Positions 1-8,783 of a DNA stretch of 64,000 nucleotides are shown in pieces. Under the pieces are notes generated by a model. The model did not search any database. It was given only the letters and a program-made list of their open reading frames with translations, and was not told the DNA's origin. This DNA is from Kumtagia sp963820075. GTDB taxonomy: Bacteria > Pseudomonadota > Alphaproteobacteria > Rhizobiales > Rhizobiaceae. The stretch covers positions 62,001 through 126,000 of the forward strand of contig CAWFYS010000004.1 in assembly GCA_963820075.1 (NCBI GenBank), in the 5' to 3' direction. Within the stretch, counting starts at the first letter, position 1. Every line of letters begins with the position of its first letter. The position numbers and the translations under genes were made by a program.

Positions 1-1258
1 CAATGCCTTCCGGCATCCGGGAGAAGGTAACTGAAACCGCCGCCCGCTCGGGCAAATGGCTTTCCACGAGACGCGGTTTCCGGATTGCCCCGTCGCCCAG
101 TCGAGCCCGCACCCGGTCGGCAAACAGCGCTATGTCGCCGCCCGCATCCGGCATCCTGCCGTCGAGATCCGCCTGCGCGGCGTCGAGATGCGCCGCGACC
201 AGAACGCAAAGCCGGACGAGATCGAAGCCATGGCCGGCATCGATAACTGTTTCGAGCGCCGTCAGCCTTTCATGAAACAATTTGCCGATGAGCTTGGGCT
301 CGCGCAGCGGACGCGACGCGCCGACCGTAATGCGGCTGACAGCACCGTCGACCCGGAAAAGATGAAGCTGCAGCCTTTCGGCGCCCTCCCCGCGCCGCTC
401 CAGGTCGATCTTCAATTGCCTGGCCAGCATCGCCACAAGCGCCTCCACATCGTCCATGAGACCTATGGGTTCGGCGAGCGACCGCTCGGCTGAAAGCGGC
501 GGGACCGGCAGGCGCGGCGAGATCGCCTCCTGCACACGCCCCAGGGCCTGATCGAGCCTGAGCACGACTTCCCTGCCGAAGCGGCGCACCAGCGGCGCGC
601 GCGGTGCCGCCAGGACGGCGCCGGACGTACGCAGTCCGACGCTTTCCAGTCCAGCGCGTGTCGCCGGCGCAAGGCGCAAGGCCGCAAGCGGCAAGGCCGC
701 AAGCAACTCCTCCTCCTCCCCAGGGGGAATCATGGATGCGCTGGCGAAGCGCGCCGCCGCCCAGGCAGCGCCCGGCGTCGAGGCAAGGCCGGCGCGCACG
801 TCGAACCCCTGATGGAAAAAGCGATTGAGAAGATCATCCAGCATGGCCCGCTCGCCGCCGAAAAGATGGGCGCAGCCGGTAATGTCCAGAAAGAGCCCGT
901 CGGCGCCGTCGAGCGCCACCAGCGGCGTATAGCGGTCGCACCAGTCGGCGAGACCATCGAGCAGCCGCCGGTCGGCCTCGGGCTCGGCTTCGACAATTTC
1001 GATCGAAGGATGCATGGCGCGTGCTTCCGCAATGCCCATGCCGACCCTGAGCTTCAACTCCCTAGCCCGCGCGTCGAGCGCGGCGATGCGCCTTGTGTTG
1101 CTCTCCAGTCGGCTGAAGATCAGCGGCGGGGCCGACGCGATGCCGCGGCAACGCCAGGCCTTCCCGAAGCGCTGCCTGAACAGCCGGTCCGCGGGAAGGT
1201 ACGGGAACCACAGCGACAAAATCCTTTGCGGAGCGCTGCCGTCTTTCGCAAAAGGCAT
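1..1258 (-). CDS. imuB: ImuB, Y-family polymerase-like SOS mutagenesis protein (partial)
   Basis: The gene runs off the left edge, so only the first 419 codons are present. Family knowledge: ImuB is a catalytically inactive Y-family homologue that bridges ImuA, the beta clamp and the error-prone polymerase DnaE2 during damage-induced mutagenesis. The ATG at 1258 is followed by the typical opening RILSLWFPYLPADRLF from about residue 12. A palm-region block VALDGADGLFLDITGCAH lies near residues 110-130. It is transcribed with imuA, whose reading frame overlaps it by 197 bases. dnaE2 would be expected just beyond the left edge, but this cannot be seen here. Confidence 0.9.
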   Translation of the reverse strand, partial: MPFAKDGSAPQRILSLWFPYLPADRLFRQRFGKAWRCRGIASAPPLIFSRLESNTRRIAALDARARELKLRVGMGIAEARAMHPSIEIVEAEPEADRRLLDGLADWCDRYTPLVALDGADGLFLDITGCAHLFGGERAMLDDLLNRFFHQGFDVRAGLASTPGAAWAAARFASASMIPPGEEEELLAALPLAALRLAPATRAGLESVGLRTSGAVLAAPRAPLVRRFGREVVLRLDQALGRVQEAISPRLPVPPLSAERSLAEPIGLMDDVEALVAMLARQLKIDLERRGEGAERLQLHLFRVDGAVSRITVGASRPLREPKLIGKLFHERLTALETVIDAGHGFDLVRLCVLVAAHLDAAQADLDGRMPDAGGDIALFADRVRARLGDGAIRKPRLVESHLPERAAVSVTFSRMPEGI

Positions 1259-2126
1259 CATCGTTCCACTCCAGCGTGAACGTGGCGGGAATTGAGGTTC
1301 GGCTCTTGCTGATCGTCACATGGAAGGCCGGCGGCCCGATCGAACCGGCAAGCGGACCCGCCAGGGTGACACGCGGCGCCGCGGGTGCCGCCGCGACAAT
1401 CAGGCGGACGGGTGCCGCCGTCGGTTCCGGCTCGCCCGCCTCGCGGATCAGGAAGAACGGCAGCCCGGAAATGAGGGCGCGCCGATGCAGGCGCCGCGTC
1501 GCCGTGAGGTCCAGCCTGTGCGGACTGCCACGGATTTCGAGCAGTACAGCCTTGAAAGTGTCGAGACGCGCCGCTTCCTCGCCGATCCACAGCACATCGG
1601 CAAGCTTTTCGGCCTCGGCGATCAACAGGCTTTCCGCCGGAACGCCGAAGCGCGCGGCAAGCCCCGGCGCATAAGGCTGACCGGCCTCCCGAAAAATCTC
1701 CGATGTTCCTATCCAGAGCAAGGGTGCGCCAAGCAGGCTTGCATCGCTTCGTCTCGCCTGCCTGGCTTCCTGTTTTGTCGCAGGTTTCTGTCGGAAAACC
1801 GTGGAACATTTTTGCGAAACCTGCTTGGCCCTCCCGGCCGCCAGCAGCCGGGAAAGCGCCAGCGCGAAACCAACCGCCGCGCCCGCGTCGCGGCTGGCGT
1901 GTGCGTGAACTTCCAACAGCCCCGATGACGGGAGTCCGCCACCGAGAGCCTCGTCGAAACGCTGCGATCCCGTCCGCAAGAAATACGTGCCGCTTGCCGG
2001 CCGGAGGCGCGCAGCGCCTTTTGCCGCTTTGGGCTCGTCGAATCGTTCGGCCACTCGGCCTTCGATCCGCGAAATCTCCCGGCGCAAGGCAAAAAGCGCC
2101 TTCCGCGCCATGACGCCAGTTGCCAT
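1062..2126 (-). CDS. imuA: ImuA, RecA-like SOS mutagenesis accessory protein
   Basis: This 354-residue protein resembles ImuA (SulA/RecA-like damage-inducible protein), first gene of the imuA-imuB-dnaE2 translesion operon. The N-terminus (ARKALFALRREISRIEGR) and the block RFDEALGGGLPSSGLLEVHA near residues 57-75 are typical of the family. The stretch from roughly residue 100 to 135, between LLAAGRA and PLLWIGTSEIF, is encoded by a palindromic repeat element inserted in frame without stops, which lengthens the protein. The last roughly 65 codons overlap imuB in another frame, unusually long for this pair. ATG at 2126 was chosen; a second ATG at 2111 is possible. A LexA-type operator lies just upstream. 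Confidence 0.85.
   Translation of the reverse strand: MATGVMARKALFALRREISRIEGRVAERFDEPKAAKGAARLRPASGTYFLRTGSQRFDEALGGGLPSSGLLEVHAHASRDAGAAVGFALALSRLLAAGRAKQVSQKCSTVFRQKPATKQEARQARRSDASLLGAPLLWIGTSEIFREAGQPYAPGLAARFGVPAESLLIAEAEKLADVLWIGEEAARLDTFKAVLLEIRGSPHRLDLTATRRLHRRALISGLPFFLIREAGEPEPTAAPVRLIVAAAPAAPRVTLAGPLAGSIGPPAFHVTISKSRTSIPATFTLEWNDDAFCERRQRSAKDFVAVVPVPSRGPAVQAALREGLALPRHRVGPAADLQPTGEQHKAHRRARRAG
1729..1828. repeat. Palindromic interspersed repeat, copy A (inside imuA)
   Basis: A 100-bp element bounded by a perfect 9-bp terminal inverted repeat, CCAAGCAGG at 1729-1737 and CCTGCTTGG at 1820-1828. It has an internal hairpin with arms GCAGGTTTC (1780-1788) and GAAACCTGC (1816-1824). 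A closely similar copy occurs at 61100-61205 next to infB. The element length keeps the imuA frame open on the minus strand and adds about 33 residues. No transposase is encoded, so it looks like a small non-autonomous palindromic or MITE-like sequence of the kind common in rhizobial genomes. Confidence 0.85.
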
Positions 2127-2147
2127 GACGGTGTTCTCACCAATCGA

Positions 2148-2162
2148 GTTCCTGTTATGTTC
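2148..2162. promoter_or_regulatory. LexA (SOS) box upstream of imuA
   Basis: The sequence GTTC-N7-GTTC (GTTCCTGTTATGTTC) matches exactly the direct-repeat LexA operator known from alphaproteobacteria. It ends 22 bases upstream of the imuA ATG at 2126, a position suited to blocking the imuA promoter. This predicts SOS control of imuA-imuB. Confidence 0.85.
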
Positions 2163-2364
2163 TTATAAATTCCAGAGCGCCCCAGGAGAGTCAAGCAGAA
2201 CTCTTTCAAGAATTTATTCCTCGGGGGGCGGGCTTTTCCCCGGCTCCGCGCAACAGCCCCATCCGACCCCGTTCCGCTCGGCCACATTCTTCCACAAGGG
2301 GCGCAAGGGGAGAAGGGAAAGACCCAGGGCTCCGAAGCCGGGTTGACGGGATACGCAATTCAAC

Positions 2365-2525
2365 CCCCCTCTCCGGCCGCTTCGCGGCCACCCCGCTTCG
2401 CAGGGGCGAGGGAAACGCGCGGCCGGCCGCATGGCGCCTATCCTCGCCCCCGCTGGGGGAGAAATGGCTTGCGAAGCAAGACGGAGAGGGCGCTCTTCGT
2501 TAACCCGAGCTCGGAGAACTGCGCC
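2365..2525. repeat. Palindromic repeat, CCCCCTCTCCG family, copy 1
   Basis: This imperfect inverted repeat fills most of the 414-bp gap between imuA and the SDR gene. The left arm begins CCCCCTCTCCGGCCGC and the right arm ends GCAAGACGGAGAGGGCG, followed by a conserved tail CTCTTCGTTAACCCGAG. The tail recurs in copies at 21616-21726 and 32000-32197. No reading frame in it is convincing. It probably forms a large stem-loop in the RNA. Confidence 0.75.
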
Positions 2526-2540
2526 GGGAACGGCTTAAAA

Positions 2541-3332
2541 TCAAATCGTCTTCAGCATGCCGCCGTCGACATGGTAGGTGGCGCCGACGCAATAGCTCGC
2601 CCGTTCCGAGCAAAGGAATACAAAGAAATCCGCCAGTTCCTCCACCGTGCCGAAACGCTTGATCGGCGCGTGTTCGTCGGCCACCGATTGCAGATAGGCC
2701 TGATAGTCGCCGCCGCTGTCGGCCGTCAGTTGCTTGGCCGTCTTCACCCAGTCGGGCGTCAGGATCAGTCCGGGGTTGATGGTGTTGACGCGGATATTGT
2801 CCTTGATCACCTCATTGGCGAGGTTCTTGGAAAACATCAGCAACGCCGCCTTGGTGACGTTGTAGATCGGCTCGTACCAAAGCGGCTGAACGGCGCAGAT
2901 CGACGCATTGTGGAGGATGGCGCCGCCGCCCCGCGCCCGCATCATCGGCACGAAGCCGCGCGCCAGCCGCACCGCCGCCATGACATGCAGGTCCCAATAG
3001 GCCTGCCACTTCTCGTCCGGCGCCGCCATGATGGTCTCGTTGGACCCCGTGCCGGCGTTGTTGACCAGAATGTCGGCGCCGCCGAAATTGTCTTTCGCCG
3101 CCGCCACCATGCGTTCCGCGCCTTCTGTCGTGGCGACGTCGCAGGCGACCGGCACGACCGTGACGCCATATGTCGTGGCGATGCGGCCGGCCTCGGCGGC
3201 GAGACGATCTTCCTGCCGGGCGGCGAGCACGAGATCCGCGCCCTCACGCGCGAAGGCCTCGGCTACGCCGAGCCCTATGCCGATGCTGCCGCCGGTGATC
3301 GCCGCCACCTTGCCCTTCAGTCCAAGGTCCAT
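2541..3332 (-). CDS. SDR family NAD(P)-dependent oxidoreductase
   Basis: A 263-residue classical short-chain dehydrogenase. The cofactor motif TGGSIGIG is at residues 13-20, LVNNAG near 88-93, a catalytic serine in HNASIC, and the active-site YNVTK motif near 157-161. The substrate cannot be told from the sequence. It lies downstream of mtlK in the same direction but is separated by a strong rho-independent terminator, so it is probably transcribed on its own or by readthrough. A function in polyol or sugar oxidation is possible from position only. Confidence 0.88.
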   Translation of the reverse strand: MDLGLKGKVAAITGGSIGIGLGVAEAFAREGADLVLAARQEDRLAAEAGRIATTYGVTVVPVACDVATTEGAERMVAAAKDNFGGADILVNNAGTGSNETIMAAPDEKWQAYWDLHVMAAVRLARGFVPMMRARGGGAILHNASICAVQPLWYEPIYNVTKAALLMFSKNLANEVIKDNIRVNTINPGLILTPDWVKTAKQLTADSGGDYQAYLQSVADEHAPIKRFGTVEELADFFVFLCSERASYCVGATYHVDGGMLKTI

Positions 3333-3350
3333 CGCGTGCTCCTCAATTTC

Positions 3351-3397
3351 CTAAAAGAGAAAACGGGCTGCCTGATTGCCAGAATCGGGCAGCCCGT
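3351..3397 (-). terminator. Rho-independent terminator after mtlK
   Basis: Read leftward, the arms of ACGGGCTGCC...GGCAGCCCGT (3363-3372 and 3388-3397) form a stem that extends through GATT/AATC to about 15 bp with a 5-base loop. It is followed by TTTTCTCTTTT. The position 70 bases downstream of mtlK fits the end of the smo-mtlK transcript. Confidence 0.85.
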
Positions 3398-3465
3398 CTC
3401 AATCTTCAGATTCAGTATCGCTCCTTTCTGAAAAATACCACTTGTCGGCGTGATGCCCCAGGCCG

Positions 3466-4941
3466 TTAAGAGGTGTGCAGATAGCTTTTTACCGTTACCG
3501 CCGCGCCGTCCCTCCACAGCGCGTTCAGTGCGTCGCCGAACTTCGCCGCGAAGACGGGCGACTTGCCGACATCGCCATAGATGTCCTCCATGGCCAGCCA
3601 GGCTGCCGGATCGGCCTTGGCTGCCTTGGCGGTCGCCTGCAGCCGGTCCCAGTTCGGGTCGTTGGGCTCGATCGTCTTGCCGGAATCGCTGGTGCCGAAG
3701 CAGTAGCGGCACCAGAGGGCCAATTCCAGCGCCAGCCCGGTCACGTCGCCGCCGCTCTTCAGGCGGTCGGCGATGGTCGGGATGATGAATTTCGGCTGGC
3801 GGTTGGAACCGTCGAGGCAGAGCCGGCGGACCGTGTCGCCGATCTTCGGGTTGGAGAAGCGCTGCTCGATCAGCCGGTAGTACTCGCCGAGGTCGGTGTC
3901 CGGCACGGGCGGTACGGTCGGGATGATCTCGTCGCGCTCAAGCTTGGCGAGGAAGCCGCGCACCAGCTCGTTCTCCATCGCTTCGTGCACGAAATGGATG
4001 TCCATAAGCCCGGCCGGATAGGCGATGGTCGCGTGGCCGCCGTTGAGAATACGGATCTTCATCAGTTCGAACGGCGAGACATCCTTGACGAACTGCACGC
4101 CGGCCTTTTCGAAGGCCGGCCGGCCGAGCGGGAAGGCGTCTTCCAGCACCCATTGCCGGAATGGCTCGCAGAATACCGGCCATCCGTCCTCGACGCCGAA
4201 CTGGGTCGTCAATATGTCGCGCTCCCGGTCGGTTGTTGCGGGCGTGATGCGGTCCACCATGCCGTTGGGAAAGGCAACGCTCTCCTCGATCCATGCGGCG
4301 AAGCCGGGGTCCGAAAGCTTCGCCAGCCCGCACACCGCGTCGCGCGTGACGTGGCCGTTATGGGGGATGTTGTCGCAGCACATTATGGTGAAGGGCGGCG
4401 TGCCGCCGGACTTGCGGCGCGCCAGTCCGGCGAGGATGAGGCCGAACACCGTCTTCGGCGCCAGCGGATTTCGGCTGTCGGCAACGATGTCGGGGTGGCG
4501 CGGATTGAAATGTCCGGTCGCCGCGTCGATGAAATAGCCGCCCTCGGTGATGGTGAGCGAAACGATGCGGATCGCCGGATCGGCTAGCTTTTCGATCACC
4601 GCCGCGCCATCGCCCGGCACCAGAAAGTCGATCATGGCGGCGGTGACGCGCGCCTGCATGTGGCCGGCGTCCTGTTCGACCACGGTCGTCAGCCAGTCCT
4701 GCGCCTTGAGGATGTCGCGGCCCTTGCGCTCCCCCTCGAACACGCCGGCGCCGACAAGACCCCAATCATGGTCGAGGCCGGCGTTGAACAGGTCGTCCAG
4801 ATAAACCGCCTGGTGGGCGCGATGGAAATTGCCGACGCCGAAATGCAGGATGCCGGGCGTCAGCGCGGCGCGATCATAAGCCGGTGTCGCGACGCTGGCG
4901 GCCAGGTTCCCGAGATTGGCCGAGGAGAGTTTTACGCCCAT
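3466..4941 (-). CDS. mtlK: Mannitol 2-dehydrogenase (long-chain polyol dehydrogenase)
   Basis: A 491-residue polyol-specific long-chain dehydrogenase, the usual length for this family; it oxidises D-mannitol (and related polyols such as D-arabitol) to the ketose with NAD. Family blocks include ILHFGVGNFHRAHQAVYLDDL near residues 30-50, the dinucleotide-binding region ending TITEGGYF, and the catalytic segment KIRILNGGHA with an active-site lysine. The ATG at 4941 was chosen because it gives the standard N-terminus MGVKLSSANL; the open frame further upstream overlaps smoS and is not family-like. Last gene of the smo operon, as in other rhizobia. Confidence 0.92.
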   Translation of the reverse strand: MGVKLSSANLGNLAASVATPAYDRAALTPGILHFGVGNFHRAHQAVYLDDLFNAGLDHDWGLVGAGVFEGERKGRDILKAQDWLTTVVEQDAGHMQARVTAAMIDFLVPGDGAAVIEKLADPAIRIVSLTITEGGYFIDAATGHFNPRHPDIVADSRNPLAPKTVFGLILAGLARRKSGGTPPFTIMCCDNIPHNGHVTRDAVCGLAKLSDPGFAAWIEESVAFPNGMVDRITPATTDRERDILTTQFGVEDGWPVFCEPFRQWVLEDAFPLGRPAFEKAGVQFVKDVSPFELMKIRILNGGHATIAYPAGLMDIHFVHEAMENELVRGFLAKLERDEIIPTVPPVPDTDLGEYYRLIEQRFSNPKIGDTVRRLCLDGSNRQPKFIIPTIADRLKSGGDVTGLALELALWCRYCFGTSDSGKTIEPNDPNWDRLQATAKAAKADPAAWLAMEDIYGDVGKSPVFAAKFGDALNALWRDGAAVTVKSYLHTS

Positions 4942-5090
4942 GGCACGAGCCTTTCCGAATGTCTGCCGTTGGTTCCCGCCGGCATTCGCCTTGCGGCCGC
5001 CGGGGCTAACGCGAGTCGTCCGATTCGAAACCCGCAATTCACGACAGTAGCCGGATTTGCCCCTCATCCGGCCTGCCGGCCACCGAACGA

Positions 5091-5860
5091 TCAACTCATC
5101 CAGTTGCCGCCGTCGACATTGTACGTCTGGGCGACGATATAGTCGGCTTCCGGGCTCGCCAGGAACACCGCCATGCCGGTCAGATCCTCCGCTGTCCCCA
5201 TCCTGCCGAACGGCACGGCCTCGCCGACCAGTTTCCTCTTCTCGCCCGGTTTGCGGTTTTCGTATTTGGCGAACAGCGCGTCCACATGATCCCAGTGCTC
5301 GCCGTCGACCACGCCGGGCGCGATCGCGTTGACGTTGATGCCGTGCTTGATGAGATCCAGCCCGGCGGACTGCGTGATCGAGATCACCGCCGCCTTGGTC
5401 GAACAATAGACCGCGACCAGCGCCTCGCCGCGACGTCCCGCCTGGCTTGCCATGTTGATGATCTTGCCGCCATTGCCGCGCGCGATCATCGAGCGGGCCG
5501 CCGCCTGCAAGGTGAACAGCGTACCGAAGACATTGACCGCATAGAGCTTGTCGACGCTCGCCCTGGTGATTTCAACGATGGGCGCCAGGTCGAACAGGGC
5601 TGCGTTGTTGATCAGTATGTCGATGCCGCCGGTGCGCTCGTCGACCGCCTTCACCGCCGCCTCGATCGAGGCTTGGTCGGTTACGTCGATCCTGACTGCG
5701 TAGGCGCCGGCGCCAAGCTCCGCCGCCGTTTTCTCCGCAGCCTCCAGATTGATGTCGCCGATGGCAACGATAGCGCCTTCCCGCAGATAGGCCGCGGCGT
5801 AGGCCTTGCCGATGCCGCGCGCCGCGCCGGTGATCAGCGCCGATTTTCGCGCCAGCCTTG

Positions 5861-5864
<4 letters not shown>
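5091..5864 (-). CDS. smoS: Sorbitol dehydrogenase, SDR family (SmoS-like)
   Basis: A 257-residue short-chain dehydrogenase with TGAARGIG at residues 12-19, NNAALFD near 87-93, serine in NMASQAG and the VYCSTKAA active-site motif near 152. It most resembles L-iditol/sorbitol dehydrogenases (SmoS) that convert D-glucitol to fructose with NAD. Its start overlaps the end of smoK by 4 bases, which indicates translational coupling. With mtlK it completes the cytoplasmic oxidation of imported hexitols to fructose. Confidence 0.88.
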
Positions 5865-6862
<998 letters not shown>

Positions 6863-6908
6863 GGTTTCCTCACAATTGTCTTGCCGTGCCGAGGCGATGA
6901 CGGCTTCC

Positions 6909-7733
6909 TTATTTGACGGCGCCGAATGTCAGGCCGCGGACAAGCTGCTTCTGGCTGAACCAGCCCATGATCAGGATCGGCGCGATGGCGAGCGTCGACG
7001 CCGCCGACAGCTTCGCCCAGAACAGGCCCTGCGGGCTTGAGAAGGAGCTTATGAACGCCGTCAGCGGTGCCGCGTTGGTGGCGGTCAGGCGGATAGTCCA
7101 GAATGCCTCGTTCCACGCCAGTATGATGTTCAGGAGCATGGTCGAGGCTATCCCCGGTATCGCCATCGGGGTCAGCACATAGGCGATCTCGTTCCACAGC
7201 GAGGCCCCGTCCATGCGCGCCGCCTCCAGGATTTCGCCCGGAATCTCGCGGAAGTAGGTGTAGAGCATCCACACCACGATCGGCAGGTTGATCAGCATCA
7301 GCATGACGGTCAGGCCGAGGCGGGTGTCGAGCAGGCCGGTGTCGCGGAAGATCAGGTAGATCGGAAACAGCACCGCCACGGCCGGCATCATCTTGGTGGA
7401 GAGCATCCACATCAGTATGTCCTTGGTCTTGCGGGTCGGCGAGAAGGCCATCGACCACGCCGCCGGAATGGCGACGAGCAGCGCCAGGATCGTCGAGCCG
7501 ACCGACAGGATCACCGAATTCATGAAGGGCGTGAAATAATCCTTCTGCGCCTGCACCTCGCGGTAGCTTTCCAGCGTGAACGAGGGGATCAGGTTGAACC
7601 CCTGGATCGCCTCGGTCTCCGACTTGAAGCTGGTGATGATCGTGTAAAGGATCGGAAAGAAGATGATCAGCGCCACCGCCCATGCGGCGATCGTGGCGAT
7701 GGTCTTCTGCTGCGGAGTTACGGCACGTGCCAT
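6909..7733 (-). CDS. smoG: Polyol ABC transporter permease (SmoG)
   Basis: A 274-residue inner-membrane permease of the MalG type. It has an N-terminal transmembrane helix (TIATIAAWAVALIIFFPIL) and about five further hydrophobic segments. The EAA loop, EAARMDGASLWNEI near residues 182-195, contacts the ATPase. It starts 11 bases after smoF and precedes smoK by 46 bases, so it belongs to the same transcript. Confidence 0.9.
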   Translation of the reverse strand: MARAVTPQQKTIATIAAWAVALIIFFPILYTIITSFKSETEAIQGFNLIPSFTLESYREVQAQKDYFTPFMNSVILSVGSTILALLVAIPAAWSMAFSPTRKTKDILMWMLSTKMMPAVAVLFPIYLIFRDTGLLDTRLGLTVMLMLINLPIVVWMLYTYFREIPGEILEAARMDGASLWNEIAYVLTPMAIPGIASTMLLNIILAWNEAFWTIRLTATNAAPLTAFISSFSSPQGLFWAKLSAASTLAIAPILIMGWFSQKQLVRGLTFGAVK

Positions 7734-7744
7734 GTTCGCCTCCC

Positions 7745-8617
7745 TTACTTGTCCAGGTTACGGCCGACCGCGCGCATCAGGAAGATGGCGACGATGTTGG
7801 CGAGGATGACGGCGATGATGCCGCCGGCGGAGGCCTGGCCGATTTTGAATTCGAGCAGCGCCTTCTGATAGACGAGGAAGGGCAGGTTGGTGGAGGCGTA
7901 GCCCGGTCCGCCATTGGTGGTCACGAGGATTTCGGCGTAGACGGCGAGCAGGAAGATCGTCTGGATCAGGACCACGACGGTGATGGCGCGCGCCAGATGC
8001 GGCAGCGTCAGATACCAGAAGCGGCTCGCGAATCCGGCGCCATCCATCTCCGCCGCTTCCTTCTGCTCGCTGTCGAGCGACTGCAGCGAGGTAAGCAGGA
8101 TGAGCGTCGCGAAGGGCAGCCACTGCCAGGCGACGATCAGGATGATCGAAAAAAGCGGATATTGCGCGAACCAGTCGATCGGCTGCATGCCGAAGGCCCG
8201 GGCAATATCCGCAAAGACGCCATATCCCGGATGCATGAGCATGTTCTTCCAGACCAGCGCGGCGACCGGCGGCATCACGAAGAAGGGCGAGATGACGAGG
8301 ATGCGCACGATGCCTTGTCCCCACATCGGCTGGTCGAGGAGGAGCCCGAGCAATATGCCGCCGATGACGGTGATCAGCAGCACGCTGCCGACGATCAGCA
8401 GCGTGTTGATGATCGCCGCCAGGAAAGCGGGGTTGTTGAAGAACAGCAGGTAGTTGGAGAAGCCGACGAAGCCGTCGCGAATCGGATTGAGCGGATTGTA
8501 CTGCTGGAACGAAAACCACAGCGTCATAGCCAGTGGGACGATCATCCAGACGAGCAGCAGGACAACCGACGGCGCCATCATGAAGCGCGCCAGGGTTGTA
8601 GTTTGCTTGGTGGCCAT
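7745..8617 (-). CDS. smoF: Polyol ABC transporter permease (SmoF)
   Basis: A 290-residue inner-membrane permease of the MalF type with about six transmembrane segments. The EAA loop reads EAAEMDGAGFASRF near residues 187-200. It pairs with SmoG to form the translocation channel. It lies 166 bases downstream of the binding-protein gene, with a strong hairpin between the two. Confidence 0.9.
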   Translation of the reverse strand: MATKQTTTLARFMMAPSVVLLLVWMIVPLAMTLWFSFQQYNPLNPIRDGFVGFSNYLLFFNNPAFLAAIINTLLIVGSVLLITVIGGILLGLLLDQPMWGQGIVRILVISPFFVMPPVAALVWKNMLMHPGYGVFADIARAFGMQPIDWFAQYPLFSIILIVAWQWLPFATLILLTSLQSLDSEQKEAAEMDGAGFASRFWYLTLPHLARAITVVVLIQTIFLLAVYAEILVTTNGGPGYASTNLPFLVYQKALLEFKIGQASAGGIIAVILANIVAIFLMRAVGRNLDK

Positions 8618-8740
8618 GGTAGCGCTCCCTCAATGGACGCTTTGCCGAATATGCCGGTCTCCTCTTGCGAGAAGCCTTCCTGCGGAAAAAAAGGGGGGCG
8701 CAGGCGAGGCATAACCTAACCGCCCGACCCCCGAAAAAGC

Positions 8741-8765
8741 GGTCGCCCGGAATTTCCGGGCGACC
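8741..8765 (-). promoter_or_regulatory. Intercistronic hairpin between smoE and smoF
   Basis: The sequence GGTCGCCCGG-AATTT-CCGGGCGACC is a perfect 10-bp stem with a 5-base loop, 19 bases after the smoE stop. There is no clear T-run, so it is more likely an mRNA-stabilising or partial-termination hairpin. Such elements commonly raise binding-protein expression over the permeases in ABC operons. The remaining bases of this 166-bp gap hold no gene. Confidence 0.7.
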
Positions 8766-8783
8766 AGTGCCCTGGGAGGGGTC

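Noticed and set aside
4942..5406. Upstream extension of the mtlK frame into smoS
   Set aside because: Overlaps most of the smoS C-terminal region and has no mannitol dehydrogenase similarity; ATG 4941 gives the standard length.
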